This document shows positions 36,521 to 43,994 of a stretch of DNA of 64,000 nucleotides, piece after piece. The position numbers and the translations under genes were made by a program. The stretch's first letter is position 1. The number at the start of each line of letters is the position of its first letter. Origin of the DNA: JAQUCI01 sp034932685. GTDB lineage: Bacteria > Bacillota_I > Bacilli_A > Erysipelotrichales > Erysipelotrichaceae. A model generated the notes under the pieces. That model was not told the DNA's origin, did not search any database, and worked only from the letters and a program-made list of their open reading frames with translations. The stretch lies in assembly GCA_034932685.1 (NCBI GenBank), contig JAYFOM010000012.1:1-64000 (forward strand). The letters are read 5' to 3'.

Positions 36521-37747
36521 CTACTCTATTGCTTTAACGAAGAAATTCTCGTCCCCAAAGTTACCAGATTTTAATACAAGACTCATTTTTTTGTTTTCAA
36601 GTGGTATCAATATAGGTACACCAGGGGCAACAACTTTACCAATTGCGTAAGCTTTGTATCCAAGTCGAATTGTAACAGCGCCCGATGTTTCTCCACCAGC
36701 TATAACAATACGATCGAACTTGTTTTTCGCAACTAATTCACTTAACTCTGTGATAATTTCCTCTATCATTGATGATATTCTTTTAAAAGCTATATCCTTT
36801 GAAAATAACGACATGTCCTTATCAACTCCATCACTAAAAACGATCGTAGTTTTTGGTAAATTCTTTAGTACTTCTTCAAATATCATATTAGCATTAATTT
36901 GATCGTTTAAAACATCTTCTGAATCAATCCTTACATAAGGATTACCTGCTTGTATAAACTTCTTGATTTGTATACCTGTCATTTTCGAACAACTACCACA
37001 AATAATTACCGCTTTATTTGATGAACTAGTCATACTGTGTTCTTTGTTAATCAAACTTTGTCCAAGATCAACATACTCAAGCAATCCTGATCCACCACTT
37101 AGAAGTTTTAAATCCTTAAACATCGTAGCAATTTTCTTACCATCATTATCGTCATGATAATCGGGTACTAAGTAAAATTTATCATCAACAATACTATCAA
37201 TGACTTCATTAACTGAACTAAGTTTAGAAATATAACATTGATGTTTTGATTGATTCTTCATAAGATTAGGTATATATGAATCCCACATTGGATTTAATGG
37301 GTGATCTTTCATTGATGTTTCAGCTAAAGCAACATTATTCACATATAATATTCCATCTTTCACTGTTCGACCATTTATAGGTAGAGAAGGACAAATGATC
37401 GTGTATCTTGTATCTAAATAATCCATAAGATAATCCAAAACTACTCCAATATTACCGGTTGGTGTAGAATCGAAGGTTGAACAATACTTATAGTATATTT
37501 TCTCAACACCTAATACTTCAAAGAAAACAAGTGTTTCTTTTACTGCTTTTATCGCTTCTTCTGGTAACACCGATCTTATCTTTAATGCAACGACCAAAGC
37601 ATCACATTCTTCATTTAGTTCATCTTGAACATTAGCTACCATAACCACTTTATAACCCGCTTTAACTAAGAAAGATGCAGCATCTGAAGCTCCTGTAAAA
37701 TCATCAGCGATAACTCCAAGTTTTATTTTTTGTTTTGTATGAGTCAT
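36521..37747 (-). CDS. four-carbon acid sugar kinase, OtnK-like (DUF1537)
   Basis: 408 residues. The N-terminal DUF1537 domain starts KLGVIADDFTGASDAASFLVKAGY and has the conserved KYCSTFDSTPTGNIG and CPSLPINGRTVKDGILYVN. The C-terminal nucleotide-binding domain includes VIAGGETSGAVTIRLG and GKVVAPGVPI. These are hallmarks of OtnK/DtnK-type kinases of threonate and erythronate catabolism. It phosphorylates a tetronate or 3-oxo-tetronate. GGAGG precedes the ATG. A hairpin separates it from the upstream PPC gene. Confidence 0.85.
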   Translation of the reverse strand: MTHTKQKIKLGVIADDFTGASDAASFLVKAGYKVVMVANVQDELNEECDALVVALKIRSVLPEEAIKAVKETLVFFEVLGVEKIYYKYCSTFDSTPTGNIGVVLDYLMDYLDTRYTIICPSLPINGRTVKDGILYVNNVALAETSMKDHPLNPMWDSYIPNLMKNQSKHQCYISKLSSVNEVIDSIVDDKFYLVPDYHDDNDGKKIATMFKDLKLLSGGSGLLEYVDLGQSLINKEHSMTSSSNKAVIICGSCSKMTGIQIKKFIQAGNPYVRIDSEDVLNDQINANMIFEEVLKNLPKTTIVFSDGVDKDMSLFSKDIAFKRISSMIEEIITELSELVAKNKFDRIVIAGGETSGAVTIRLGYKAYAIGKVVAPGVPILIPLENKKMSLVLKSGNFGDENFFVKAIE

Positions 37748-37766
37748 TAATAACCTCCATTTAGAT

Positions 37767-37799
37767 AAAGGGTCATCAAGCGAAACTTGATAACCCTTT
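37767..37799 (-). promoter_or_regulatory. intercistronic hairpin
   Basis: AAAGGGTcATCAAG / CTTGATaACCCTTT (37767-37780, 37786-37799) form a 13-pair stem with one mismatch and a five-base loop, between the PPC and kinase genes. No T run follows on the minus strand, so it is more likely an RNA-processing or stability element, or a partial attenuator, than a terminator. Confidence 0.55.
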
Positions 37800-37811
37800 G
37801 ATCACTATCAA

Positions 37812-38279
37812 TTATTTCTTTGGCACAAACTGGGTTAAAGCAGTTTCTTCATCAAATGATCTTAACATTTCAATATCGACAATCTCAACGATTACAAGAT
37901 CTACGGTTGTCAATGTCGGTGTGCTTTCCTTAACGATGTGACCACCAAAAACTGTTCCAGTTTTATCACACATCGTAGCGTGAAAATGAACATCATATTT
38001 GCCATTGTTTTGACATACAACACCTGTACCATTTAAAAATTCAACAGGACCATCACATACCATAACCGCACCATAACCAGCACCGATCTTAGCTTCAGCT
38101 TTTGGTACAAGATACATGTATCCAGCTTTCGCAAACGAGCCAAAGCATGAAACATAAGCATGCTTAACTTCGTTTTTTGCGCAAACCGCTTCAATCCCTT
38201 CAATTAAATCTGTCCCCGGTAATAATCTAGCAGCAATAGTCTTACCACTTCTACCACATGCATCAGTAAATCTTATCAT
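37812..38279 (-). CDS. PPC/PCC-domain (DUF296) protein
   Basis: 155 residues, a single plants-and-prokaryotes-conserved domain. The His-rich metal site is YDVHFHATMCD (near 98) and the family signature is GTVFGGHIV. The N-terminal IAARLLPGTDLIEGIEAVC matches the family start. Bacterial PPC proteins are trimeric and mostly uncharacterised; some sit in sugar or acid operons. The ATG at 38279 has AGGAGG at ideal spacing, so the longer frame to 38318 is rejected. Its place between EIIA and the kinase suggests a metabolic or sensory role in the pathway. Confidence 0.78.
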   Translation of the reverse strand: MIRFTDACGRSGKTIAARLLPGTDLIEGIEAVCAKNEVKHAYVSCFGSFAKAGYMYLVPKAEAKIGAGYGAVMVCDGPVEFLNGTGVVCQNNGKYDVHFHATMCDKTGTVFGGHIVKESTPTLTTVDLVIVEIVDIEMLRSFDEETALTQFVPKK

Positions 38280-38289
38280 TTTTTTCCTC

Positions 38290-38748
38290 CTAGTTATTTT
38301 CAAAAAAATCACTTTCATTATCTTTTATAACAACATGTTTAAGATAATGATTTACAAGAGTTATTTCTTTTTTAGCCATCTCAACAATAGCTAATAGTTC
38401 ATCGTTATTAATTTCTTGATCATCAGTGTAACAGTATTTAGCAACCAACTCACATAGTAATGGAAAATTAACACCAGTAATCAAAAACACTCTATTCTCT
38501 TCAATAAGTGGTATTAGAAACTGATTCACACTACCATGCATTATGTCACTGAAAACAATCAATTTATCAGATGATGGAATATTTTTAACAAAATGCTCGA
38601 GATCGCTTTTAACATCATTATTACAATCTCCAACAAAAGCATTAATGGTTGAGATTTTATCAGCTATCTCTTTTCCCATTATGATTTCAATCGCACTTTT
38701 GAATCCATTAGCCAAATATCCATGACTAGCAATAAGAAATCTGATCAT
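38290..38748 (-). CDS. PTS mannose/fructose/sorbose-family EIIA
   Basis: 152 residues. The phosphorylated His lies in FLIASHGYLANGF (His9) as in the EIIA-Man domain. Later blocks DKLIVFSDIMHGSVNQF and VFLITGVNFPLLCEL fit the family. It passes phosphate from HPr to EIIB. It is encoded as a separate protein between the aldolase and PPC genes, with AGGTG before the ATG. Confidence 0.87.
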   Translation of the reverse strand: MIRFLIASHGYLANGFKSAIEIIMGKEIADKISTINAFVGDCNNDVKSDLEHFVKNIPSSDKLIVFSDIMHGSVNQFLIPLIEENRVFLITGVNFPLLCELVAKYCYTDDQEINNDELLAIVEMAKKEITLVNHYLKHVVIKDNESDFFENN

Positions 38749-38756
38749 TTACTCAC

Positions 38757-39602
38757 CTATTTAGTCCAGGCCTTTCCGTCTTGACCAAACAATCTAACAT
38801 AGTGTGCCAATCTTTCACTATAACCTTTAATAAATGTTGGGATTAGCTGCCACTTATCGAAGTTCGGATCTTTAAAAAACTCAACCAGTTCTTCTTTACC
38901 AGAGACAACAAGTTCTGTTGCTAGGTTTACTTTTTGTATACCATTTCTTACAGCTCTTGCTAAATTCTCATCTCCGGTACCAGAACCACCATGCAATACC
39001 AACGGAGTATCTTCACATGCTTCAACTATTTTTGCTAAGCGCTCAAAGTCAATATGAGGTGTTCCTTTATATCTGCCATGTGCAGTTCCAATAGCAATAG
39101 CTAAACAATCTACTCCCGTTTCTTTGATGAATCTTGCTGCTGCTTCTGGTTCTGTTAGGTTACTAACGCCATCCACTTCATAGTTTGATCCCATACCAAC
39201 ATGACCGAGTTCAGCTTCAACACTAATTCCAAGGGCTTTCGCCATTTTAACAACTTCTTTTGTTTGTTCTACATTTTCTTCATACGATAGCGAGGAACGA
39301 TCAACCATAACCGATGTGCAGCCAGAACGAATACCTAGCATTACATCTTCATACGTTCTACCATGGTCCAGATTTATTGCAATTGGAACAGGGGATAACG
39401 ATGCAAGTTCTCTAATCATATTAATAAACCAAGGCAAGTCAGGATGAATAAATGCATTAACATCAATAATCATAGGTGCATTCAGTTCTTCTGCAACTTT
39501 AATAACAGCTCTAACTGTATCTTCACTTTGAACATTAGGTGCAGTAACTCCATATCCTTCTGCCTTAGCTTTTTTTAAAATATCTGCCATTGTAACTAAC
39601 AT
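38757..39602 (-). CDS. class II ketose-bisphosphate aldolase
   Basis: About 281 residues of the FbaA/GatY family. Zn-binding and catalytic motifs: AINLDHGRTYEDV (Asp-His), VSVEAELGHVG (Glu), GTAHGRYKG (His) and LVLHGGSGTGDE (His plus phosphate loop), then KVNLATEL. It splits a ketose-1,6-bisphosphate type substrate into dihydroxyacetone phosphate and an aldehyde. The preferred start is the second ATG (39602), 7 bases from AGGAGG. Within a PTS operon it probably serves the imported sugar, not glycolysis. Confidence 0.87.
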   Translation of the reverse strand: MLVTMADILKKAKAEGYGVTAPNVQSEDTVRAVIKVAEELNAPMIIDVNAFIHPDLPWFINMIRELASLSPVPIAINLDHGRTYEDVMLGIRSGCTSVMVDRSSLSYEENVEQTKEVVKMAKALGISVEAELGHVGMGSNYEVDGVSNLTEPEAAARFIKETGVDCLAIAIGTAHGRYKGTPHIDFERLAKIVEACEDTPLVLHGGSGTGDENLARAVRNGIQKVNLATELVVSGKEELVEFFKDPNFDKWQLIPTFIKGYSERLAHYVRLFGQDGKAWTK

Positions 39603-39626
39603 AACCATTCCTCCTCTTGTTTGCTA

Positions 39627-40439
39627 TTAAAATAAACCAACCCATTTACCTAAAATTGCTGCAAAAATAATCACTACCATTATCAAGTTAGCATTAACTT
39701 TCTTTCTAATGAAGTATGTAACTAGTAATGTCGCTGATAAAGGTAGAATGTTTGGCATAATAGCATCAAAGAAACTTTGAAGTGTTATAACACCTCCTGC
39801 TGCTTCCCAATTAAAAGCTAATGATAGCTTAACTGAGCTTGCTACAATGCTTCCAACCATAAACAACCCAATTATTGAAGCTGCGTTTGTTAATAATTGA
39901 AGAATACCACTCTCTGCTGCTTCTGAAACAATTTTTTCACCAACATTGTATGATAATCCCAACAAATACTTACGAGCTAAAAAGCTACACGCATTGAATA
40001 TCAAGAAAAACAATATACCACCTAATGGTGAACCATTTTGTGCAAAACTTAAACCGATACTTGCAGCAACAAGCTTGACAGTGACTTGAAACATTGCATC
40101 ACCAATACCACTTGCCGGTCCCATTATTGCTAATTTTATGGCATTAACAGATTTTTTATCAAAGCTATCATCCTTTGCAATTTTTTCTTCAAGAGCCGCA
40201 AAAACACCTAAACCAACAGTATTAACTTGCGGGGTGATATTGTAGAATACTTCATGTCTTTGAATCGCTTCAACTTTCTTAGCCATATCATCTTTGTTAG
40301 GATAAAGCTTATCAAATAACGGGTATAAGCTAAACACAGCACCATGACCTTGACCACGTAGATTGTTGTAAGCAGCTCCAACCGCCCAACTACGTTTTTC
40401 TATTTGTTTTAATACTTTATTCATATCATTGTTACTCAT
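39627..40439 (-). CDS. PTS mannose-family EIID
   Basis: 270 residues. The EIID hallmarks are RSWAVGAAYNNLRGQGHGAVFSLYPLF near the start, HEVFYNITPQVNTVGLGVFAALEE, and AIMGPASGIGDAMFQ. Several membrane helices follow. With EIIC it forms the permease. It overlaps eiiC by 8 bases. Confidence 0.92.
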   Translation of the reverse strand: MSNNDMNKVLKQIEKRSWAVGAAYNNLRGQGHGAVFSLYPLFDKLYPNKDDMAKKVEAIQRHEVFYNITPQVNTVGLGVFAALEEKIAKDDSFDKKSVNAIKLAIMGPASGIGDAMFQVTVKLVAASIGLSFAQNGSPLGGILFFLIFNACSFLARKYLLGLSYNVGEKIVSEAAESGILQLLTNAASIIGLFMVGSIVASSVKLSLAFNWEAAGGVITLQSFFDAIMPNILPLSATLLVTYFIRKKVNANLIMVVIIFAAILGKWVGLF

Positions 40440-41220
40440 TAAAGAAACCCTCCTCTGAACTCATGCCACCTTTAGCAATTAATCTTTGTAATCTATGAAC
40501 TTCTTGATTTCTATATAGATCTGTTAATACTAAAGCGATACCAATAACAGTTAAAGCAATGATTGGTAATTTTAAGTAAATAACTAGAATAAAACCTAAG
40601 AAGAAATAGATAGCTTTCTTAGTGTCCCACAACATACTTAATAAAATACCTAAACCAAGAGCTGGTAATAATCCCGCAGCTGTTTGTAATCCGCCCATGA
40701 TTGCTGGATGTAATGAACCGATAAATGCTTGTGTAGCATCAGCGCCTGCAGCTAAGGCAACAAATATTGTTGCTGCGATAAAACCGTATCCAACCATTAT
40801 ATGACCTAAATATGCCACTGAATATTTTGTTGAATTACCTTCTTCTGCAATCTTGTCAAGAATTGGACACATGAATGCAAAGAAAATTCTGGTAACTTGA
40901 AGCATTAGTAAACCAATATATCCAAGTGCGATACCAAGTGTAATGGCTGCTTCTTGAGGTATATCAGTAATGACAGCTAAAGCTACTGCCATACATGTTG
41001 CGTATAATGTATCAGTTGATTGAGCACCACCAACATTTACTACACCTAGATAAATTACTTCTAAAGTAGCACCTATCAATACGCCTGTTGTAATATCTCC
41101 TAATACTAATCCAACGATAACACCTGCGAAAATTGGACGATCTGCCATACTATTAGCTGCAAATCGATAAAGTAGAATTAAAAACCAGTAAGTTAATGCT
41201 ACAATTAATGCATTTAGCAT
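40432..41220 (-). CDS. PTS mannose/sorbose-family EIIC
   Basis: 262 residues, very hydrophobic with about 7-8 membrane segments. RPIFAGVIVGLVLGDITTGVLIGATLEVIYLGVVNVGGAQSTDTL is the classical EIIC-Man sequence near residues 28-70. Substrate specificity of the PTS lies in EIIC/EIID but cannot be read directly. AAGGAG precedes the ATG, 30 bases after eiiB. Confidence 0.92.
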   Translation of the reverse strand: MLNALIVALTYWFLILLYRFAANSMADRPIFAGVIVGLVLGDITTGVLIGATLEVIYLGVVNVGGAQSTDTLYATCMAVALAVITDIPQEAAITLGIALGYIGLLMLQVTRIFFAFMCPILDKIAEEGNSTKYSVAYLGHIMVGYGFIAATIFVALAAGADATQAFIGSLHPAIMGGLQTAAGLLPALGLGILLSMLWDTKKAIYFFLGFILVIYLKLPIIALTVIGIALVLTDLYRNQEVHRLQRLIAKGGMSSEEGFFNE

Positions 41221-41250
41221 AATATTTAATCTCCTTTTATTTAATTTAAA

Positions 41251-41733
41251 TTATATTCTTGTTATAATCTTCATATGGTCAGATGGTGTTTTTTGCGTAA
41301 ACACTTTTAGCCCCAAGTTAATGAGTTGATTGACCGCATCAACATCATTCTGATCTAAATAAACCATTGGCGAGATGTTAATCTTGCTTTTTATTTCTGG
41401 CTTAGTAATGCTTCCATAATTTGCAAGGTTTACTTCCTTAATTGTCGGTATCCTTTCAACTAATCTACATGAATCCTGTGGATTTCCGGATATCAGTAAA
41501 ATTCTCATAGATTCGCATCTTGGATCATTTAGAACCGTAACAACTTCATCGACACTTTTTATCAAACATTTCACATTGCTTGGTAATACCATTTTTAGCG
41601 CTGTTTGCCTTGAAATATCACATGAAACTTCGTCATTAGCGACGATAAGGTGAGTTACCCCAAGTGTTTTAAGCCATGTAGCTATTATCTGTCCATGAAT
41701 TAGTCTTTCGTCAATTCTAAATGCAACTATCAT
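41251..41733 (-). CDS. PTS mannose/sorbose-family EIIB
   Basis: 160 residues. The active-site His is in FRIDERLIHGQIIATWLK (His14). The later NLANYGSITKPEIKSKINISPMVYLD is typical. It takes phosphate from EIIA and transfers it to the sugar at EIIC/EIID. First structural gene after the RpiR regulator, with GGAGG upstream. Confidence 0.92.
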   Translation of the reverse strand: MIVAFRIDERLIHGQIIATWLKTLGVTHLIVANDEVSCDISRQTALKMVLPSNVKCLIKSVDEVVTVLNDPRCESMRILLISGNPQDSCRLVERIPTIKEVNLANYGSITKPEIKSKINISPMVYLDQNDVDAVNQLINLGLKVFTQKTPSDHMKIITRI

Positions 41734-41768
41734 ACTATTACCCTCCTTTCTTTATCATAACTATATTG

Positions 41769-42626
41769 CTATAGTTTGAACTCACTTAAGAACAACTCCA
41801 TATTTTCCTTCTCAGCTAAGTTATGTTTTGTATTATTTGTAATCTTTTTATATTTATTAACCGAATAAATTATTGCATCATTAATCGCAATTTCTAATAA
41901 ATGTGAATCAGGTTTAATGTCCATGGATTCACTATTATTTTTTTCTACAACTCTTATAACCTCATCAGCATGCTCGATTAATTGCTTATTTAACTCTCCT
42001 GTTATTACAATAATTTTCATTGCTTTTCTATGTGCCATTTCAACCGCTCTTATTATCTGAGTTGATGCTCCAGATCTTGATATCGCAATGACCACATTTT
42101 GATCATTACCTAGTGTTATATGATTATAAAAGTGTTCTGGAAGTATTGAGTAAGTACACGGAAAGCCGTGTCTTTCAAGTCTAAATCCTAAATCCATTAC
42201 AACAGGAATAGTATTTCCAACACCAATGATGTGAGTATTACTGCTGTTCATTAGTATTTTTGAGACATTCAATAATGTTTCATCGTTAATATTCTCTGAA
42301 AGATATTCTACCCTCGCTCCATGATAAGCGAATATTTTCCTAGATGTATTTAATTCTTCATTTTCATTTTGATTTTCATATTTACCAATTTCCCTTGAAA
42401 GTAATAGTCTCATTTGATAGTAGCCATTGTATCCAATATGTTTACACATACGTACAACCGTTGCTTCACTTGTTTTCGTCTTGCTAGCTAAGTCAGAAAT
42501 ATTTAACATCACTACTTCCGACATGTTATTCAAGATGTATTTAGCAACTTTTTTTTCTTGAGGAAACAGTACTTGATAATTACTTTTTATATTATCTGAT
42601 ATCCTATTTATTTTCTCTTCCGTCAT
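41769..42626 (-). CDS. RpiR-family regulator (HTH_6 + SIS)
   Basis: About 285 residues. An N-terminal HTH_6 domain (SDLASKTKTSEATVVRMCKHIGYNGYYQMRLLL) is followed by a SIS domain with IIGVGNTIPVVMDLGFRLERHGF and VVIAISRSGASTQIIRAVEMA. The SIS domain senses a sugar phosphate; RpiR proteins usually control the adjacent catabolic operon. The ATG at 42626 has AGGAG 8 bases upstream, better than the frame starting at 42659. It is the first gene of the operon, so it probably autoregulates. Confidence 0.88.
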   Translation of the reverse strand: MTEEKINRISDNIKSNYQVLFPQEKKVAKYILNNMSEVVMLNISDLASKTKTSEATVVRMCKHIGYNGYYQMRLLLSREIGKYENQNENEELNTSRKIFAYHGARVEYLSENINDETLLNVSKILMNSSNTHIIGVGNTIPVVMDLGFRLERHGFPCTYSILPEHFYNHITLGNDQNVVIAISRSGASTQIIRAVEMAHRKAMKIIVITGELNKQLIEHADEVIRVVEKNNSESMDIKPDSHLLEIAINDAIIYSVNKYKKITNNTKHNLAEKENMELFLSEFKL

Positions 42627-42643
42627 TATTAGATCTCCTTGTG

Positions 42644-42687
42644 TGAAATTACACTTCATCTATCTTGAATGCGTGAAATAATATTTC
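42644..42687 (-). promoter_or_regulatory. two candidate RpiR operators
   Basis: GAAATAATATTTC (42675-42687) is a perfect palindrome around AAT. TGAAATTACACTTCA (42644-42658) has TGAA/TTCA arms. TGAAA...TTTCA-type sites are bound by several RpiR/MurR-like regulators. Both lie between the -10 and the regulator start. Confidence 0.5.
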
Positions 42688-42697
42688 TCTCATCTAC

Positions 42698-42726
42698 AGT
42701 TTAATCACAGTTATCTCTATTGTCAA
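42698..42726 (-). promoter_or_regulatory. promoter of the PTS/acid-sugar operon
   Basis: On the minus strand a perfect -35 TTGACA (complement of 42721-42726) and -10 TAAACT (complement of 42698-42703) are 17 bases apart, directly upstream of the palindromes. Confidence 0.75.
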
Positions 42727-42777
42727 TAAAATAATTTTTCTTTTTATGATACTACAAGAAATTCATTTTCGTACTAA

Positions 42778-42818
42778 CAAAAAAAGACGGATTCTTATTA
42801 ATCATTGCGTCTTTTTTA
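42778..42818 (-). terminator. terminator after the TIR gene
   Basis: On the minus strand AAAAAAGACG pairs with CGTCTTTTTTT, with an 18-base loop and a T run, about 60 bases past the TIR gene stop. Confidence 0.7.
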
Positions 42819-42878
42819 ATTATCTAAATTGTGTGATTATTTACTTGCAATGCTTTTAAAAGCTGTTAGAAACATACA

Positions 42879-43376
42879 CTAACCAGTCTTTTCTTCATTA
42901 CCTAATGACTTCTCAATATGCTTGAATAAGTCAAATACAAAATCTTCTCTTCTTTTATTATTTAACTCAGTATAACTTCTTGGCTTACTGAAAGAAGCAA
43001 CGTTGAGAAAATAGAACTGTCTTTTATTTAAACCATGTAAGTCATGATACTCAAAATCAATTTTTCCTAAAGCAACCGGTATAACTTTTTTTACATGTTT
43101 TAGTATAAGCGGTAATTCCGTGTTGGATATATAATCAGAAGACAGAAATGCTGGGCTAACAAGCAAGATAGCAATATCAGACTTCCTAATCGCGCTCAAT
43201 ATATCTTCTTCCCACTCTGATCCAAGTTTGATATTTACATCTTGCCAAATTTCATAATCAAAATTAAGCGACGCTTTGAGATGATCATCAAATTTATTTC
43301 TAAAATTATTAACCAATTCTTTGTTCTTACGTGCATAAGAAATGAATACTTTCATTTTTCTTTTATCTTTGATCAT
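42879..43376 (-). CDS. TIR-domain protein
   Basis: About 165 residues, essentially one TIR domain. From the Met of MKVFISYARKN, the BB-loop-like region DVNIKLGSEWEEDI and alpha-helix AIRKSDIAILLVSPAFLSSDYISNTELPLI follow. The Glu of NTEL (residue 80) is at the position of the NADase catalytic Glu. Bacterial TIR proteins often cleave NAD or make signal nucleotides in phage defence; ThsB of Thoeris is one. No ThsA-like gene is next to it. The start is uncertain (GTG 43388, ATG 43376 or 43355). A tiny membrane protein gene lies just upstream in the same direction. Confidence 0.85.
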   Translation of the reverse strand: MIKDKRKMKVFISYARKNKELVNNFRNKFDDHLKASLNFDYEIWQDVNIKLGSEWEEDILSAIRKSDIAILLVSPAFLSSDYISNTELPLILKHVKKVIPVALGKIDFEYHDLHGLNKRQFYFLNVASFSKPRSYTELNNKRREDFVFDLFKHIEKSLGNEEKTG

Positions 43377-43437
43377 AAACTTAACCACTCTTTCATAATT
43401 GATTTACTTGTAATAATGATATGTTAAAAACAATTAA

Positions 43438-43557
43438 TCATTTACTTTTACTTGCCCCTATTAAAGACTTGCAAATACCTATTAAAAGAATAATTGAACC
43501 AACGGTTATCCAAAACATGACATCAAAAACTACCCAGATCCAGCTCTTTTTTTTCAA
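43438..43557 (-). CDS. 39-residue single-span membrane protein
   Basis: A TTG at 43557 with GGAG nine bases upstream opens 39 codons: a basic start (KKKSWIWVVFD), one hydrophobic helix (VMFWITVGSIILLIGIC) and a basic tail (KSLIGASKSK), ending TGA at 43438. It lies 50-60 bases before the TIR gene on the same strand. Small size and TTG start leave some doubt, but the ribosome binding site, charge pattern and context support it. A 6-bp palindrome GACACT/AGTGTC (43578-43592) sits in its leader. Confidence 0.5.
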   Translation of the reverse strand: MKKKSWIWVVFDVMFWITVGSIILLIGICKSLIGASKSK

Positions 43558-43637
43558 ACTTGTTTCTCCTATCTTATGACACTGAAAGTGTCTTGTTTTA
43601 TAGAAAAAAACTCAATATATACTATTAGTTCTTTTAA

Positions 43638-43994
43638 TCACTTATTGCTCGCTTCATTTGTTCTGATAATTGTTATTATAACATCGTTTTCGCTTCTTTC
43701 AATCATTGCCTTATCTATCATGCCGCCAACTAACTGTAAGCTTTGATCAATTTCTGTTTCACCTACTAATGTCCAATAATAATTTTCAAGTTCAAATCGT
43801 CTTGGCTTATTCAACGTTTCATCAATTGTCTTTAGTCGTTCTAAACTCATTGAATTTTGAAAATGATGAAAAACTATCTCAGTATTTTCCTGATTAGATA
43901 ACACTTTTATATCAAGTTTTGATAGATTATTATCCAATAAGATTCTTGACATCTCATCGATAAGTCGTGTTATCTTTCTAATTCTATCACTCAT
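43638..43994 (-). CDS. hypothetical protein coupled to DUF1576 gene
   Basis: 118 residues, cytoplasmic, no known motif. It starts with a helix (RKITRLIDEMSRILLDNN), then alternating strands and helices (LDIKVLSNQENTEIVFHHF). Its start overlaps the DUF1576 gene end by 8 bases, so the two are translated together; it may be a cytosolic partner of that membrane protein. No function recognised. Confidence 0.65.
   Translation of the reverse strand: MSDRIRKITRLIDEMSRILLDNNLSKLDIKVLSNQENTEIVFHHFQNSMSLERLKTIDETLNKPRRFELENYYWTLVGETEIDQSLQLVGGMIDKAMIERSENDVIITIIRTNEASNK

Noticed and set aside
37767..37799. Hairpin as an operon terminator between the PPC and kinase genes
   Set aside because: No T run follows on the minus strand, and the kinase lies directly downstream with its own strong ribosome binding site, so readthrough is expected.
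42879..43376. Thoeris defence system
   Set aside because: Only a TIR gene is present. No ThsA-type NADase or SIR2/SLOG protein is encoded within several kb.
43578..43592. GACACT/AGTGTC palindrome as a terminator for the 118-residue gene
   Set aside because: The stem is only six pairs and is not followed by T on the minus strand. It could be an operator or leader hairpin but is unsupported.
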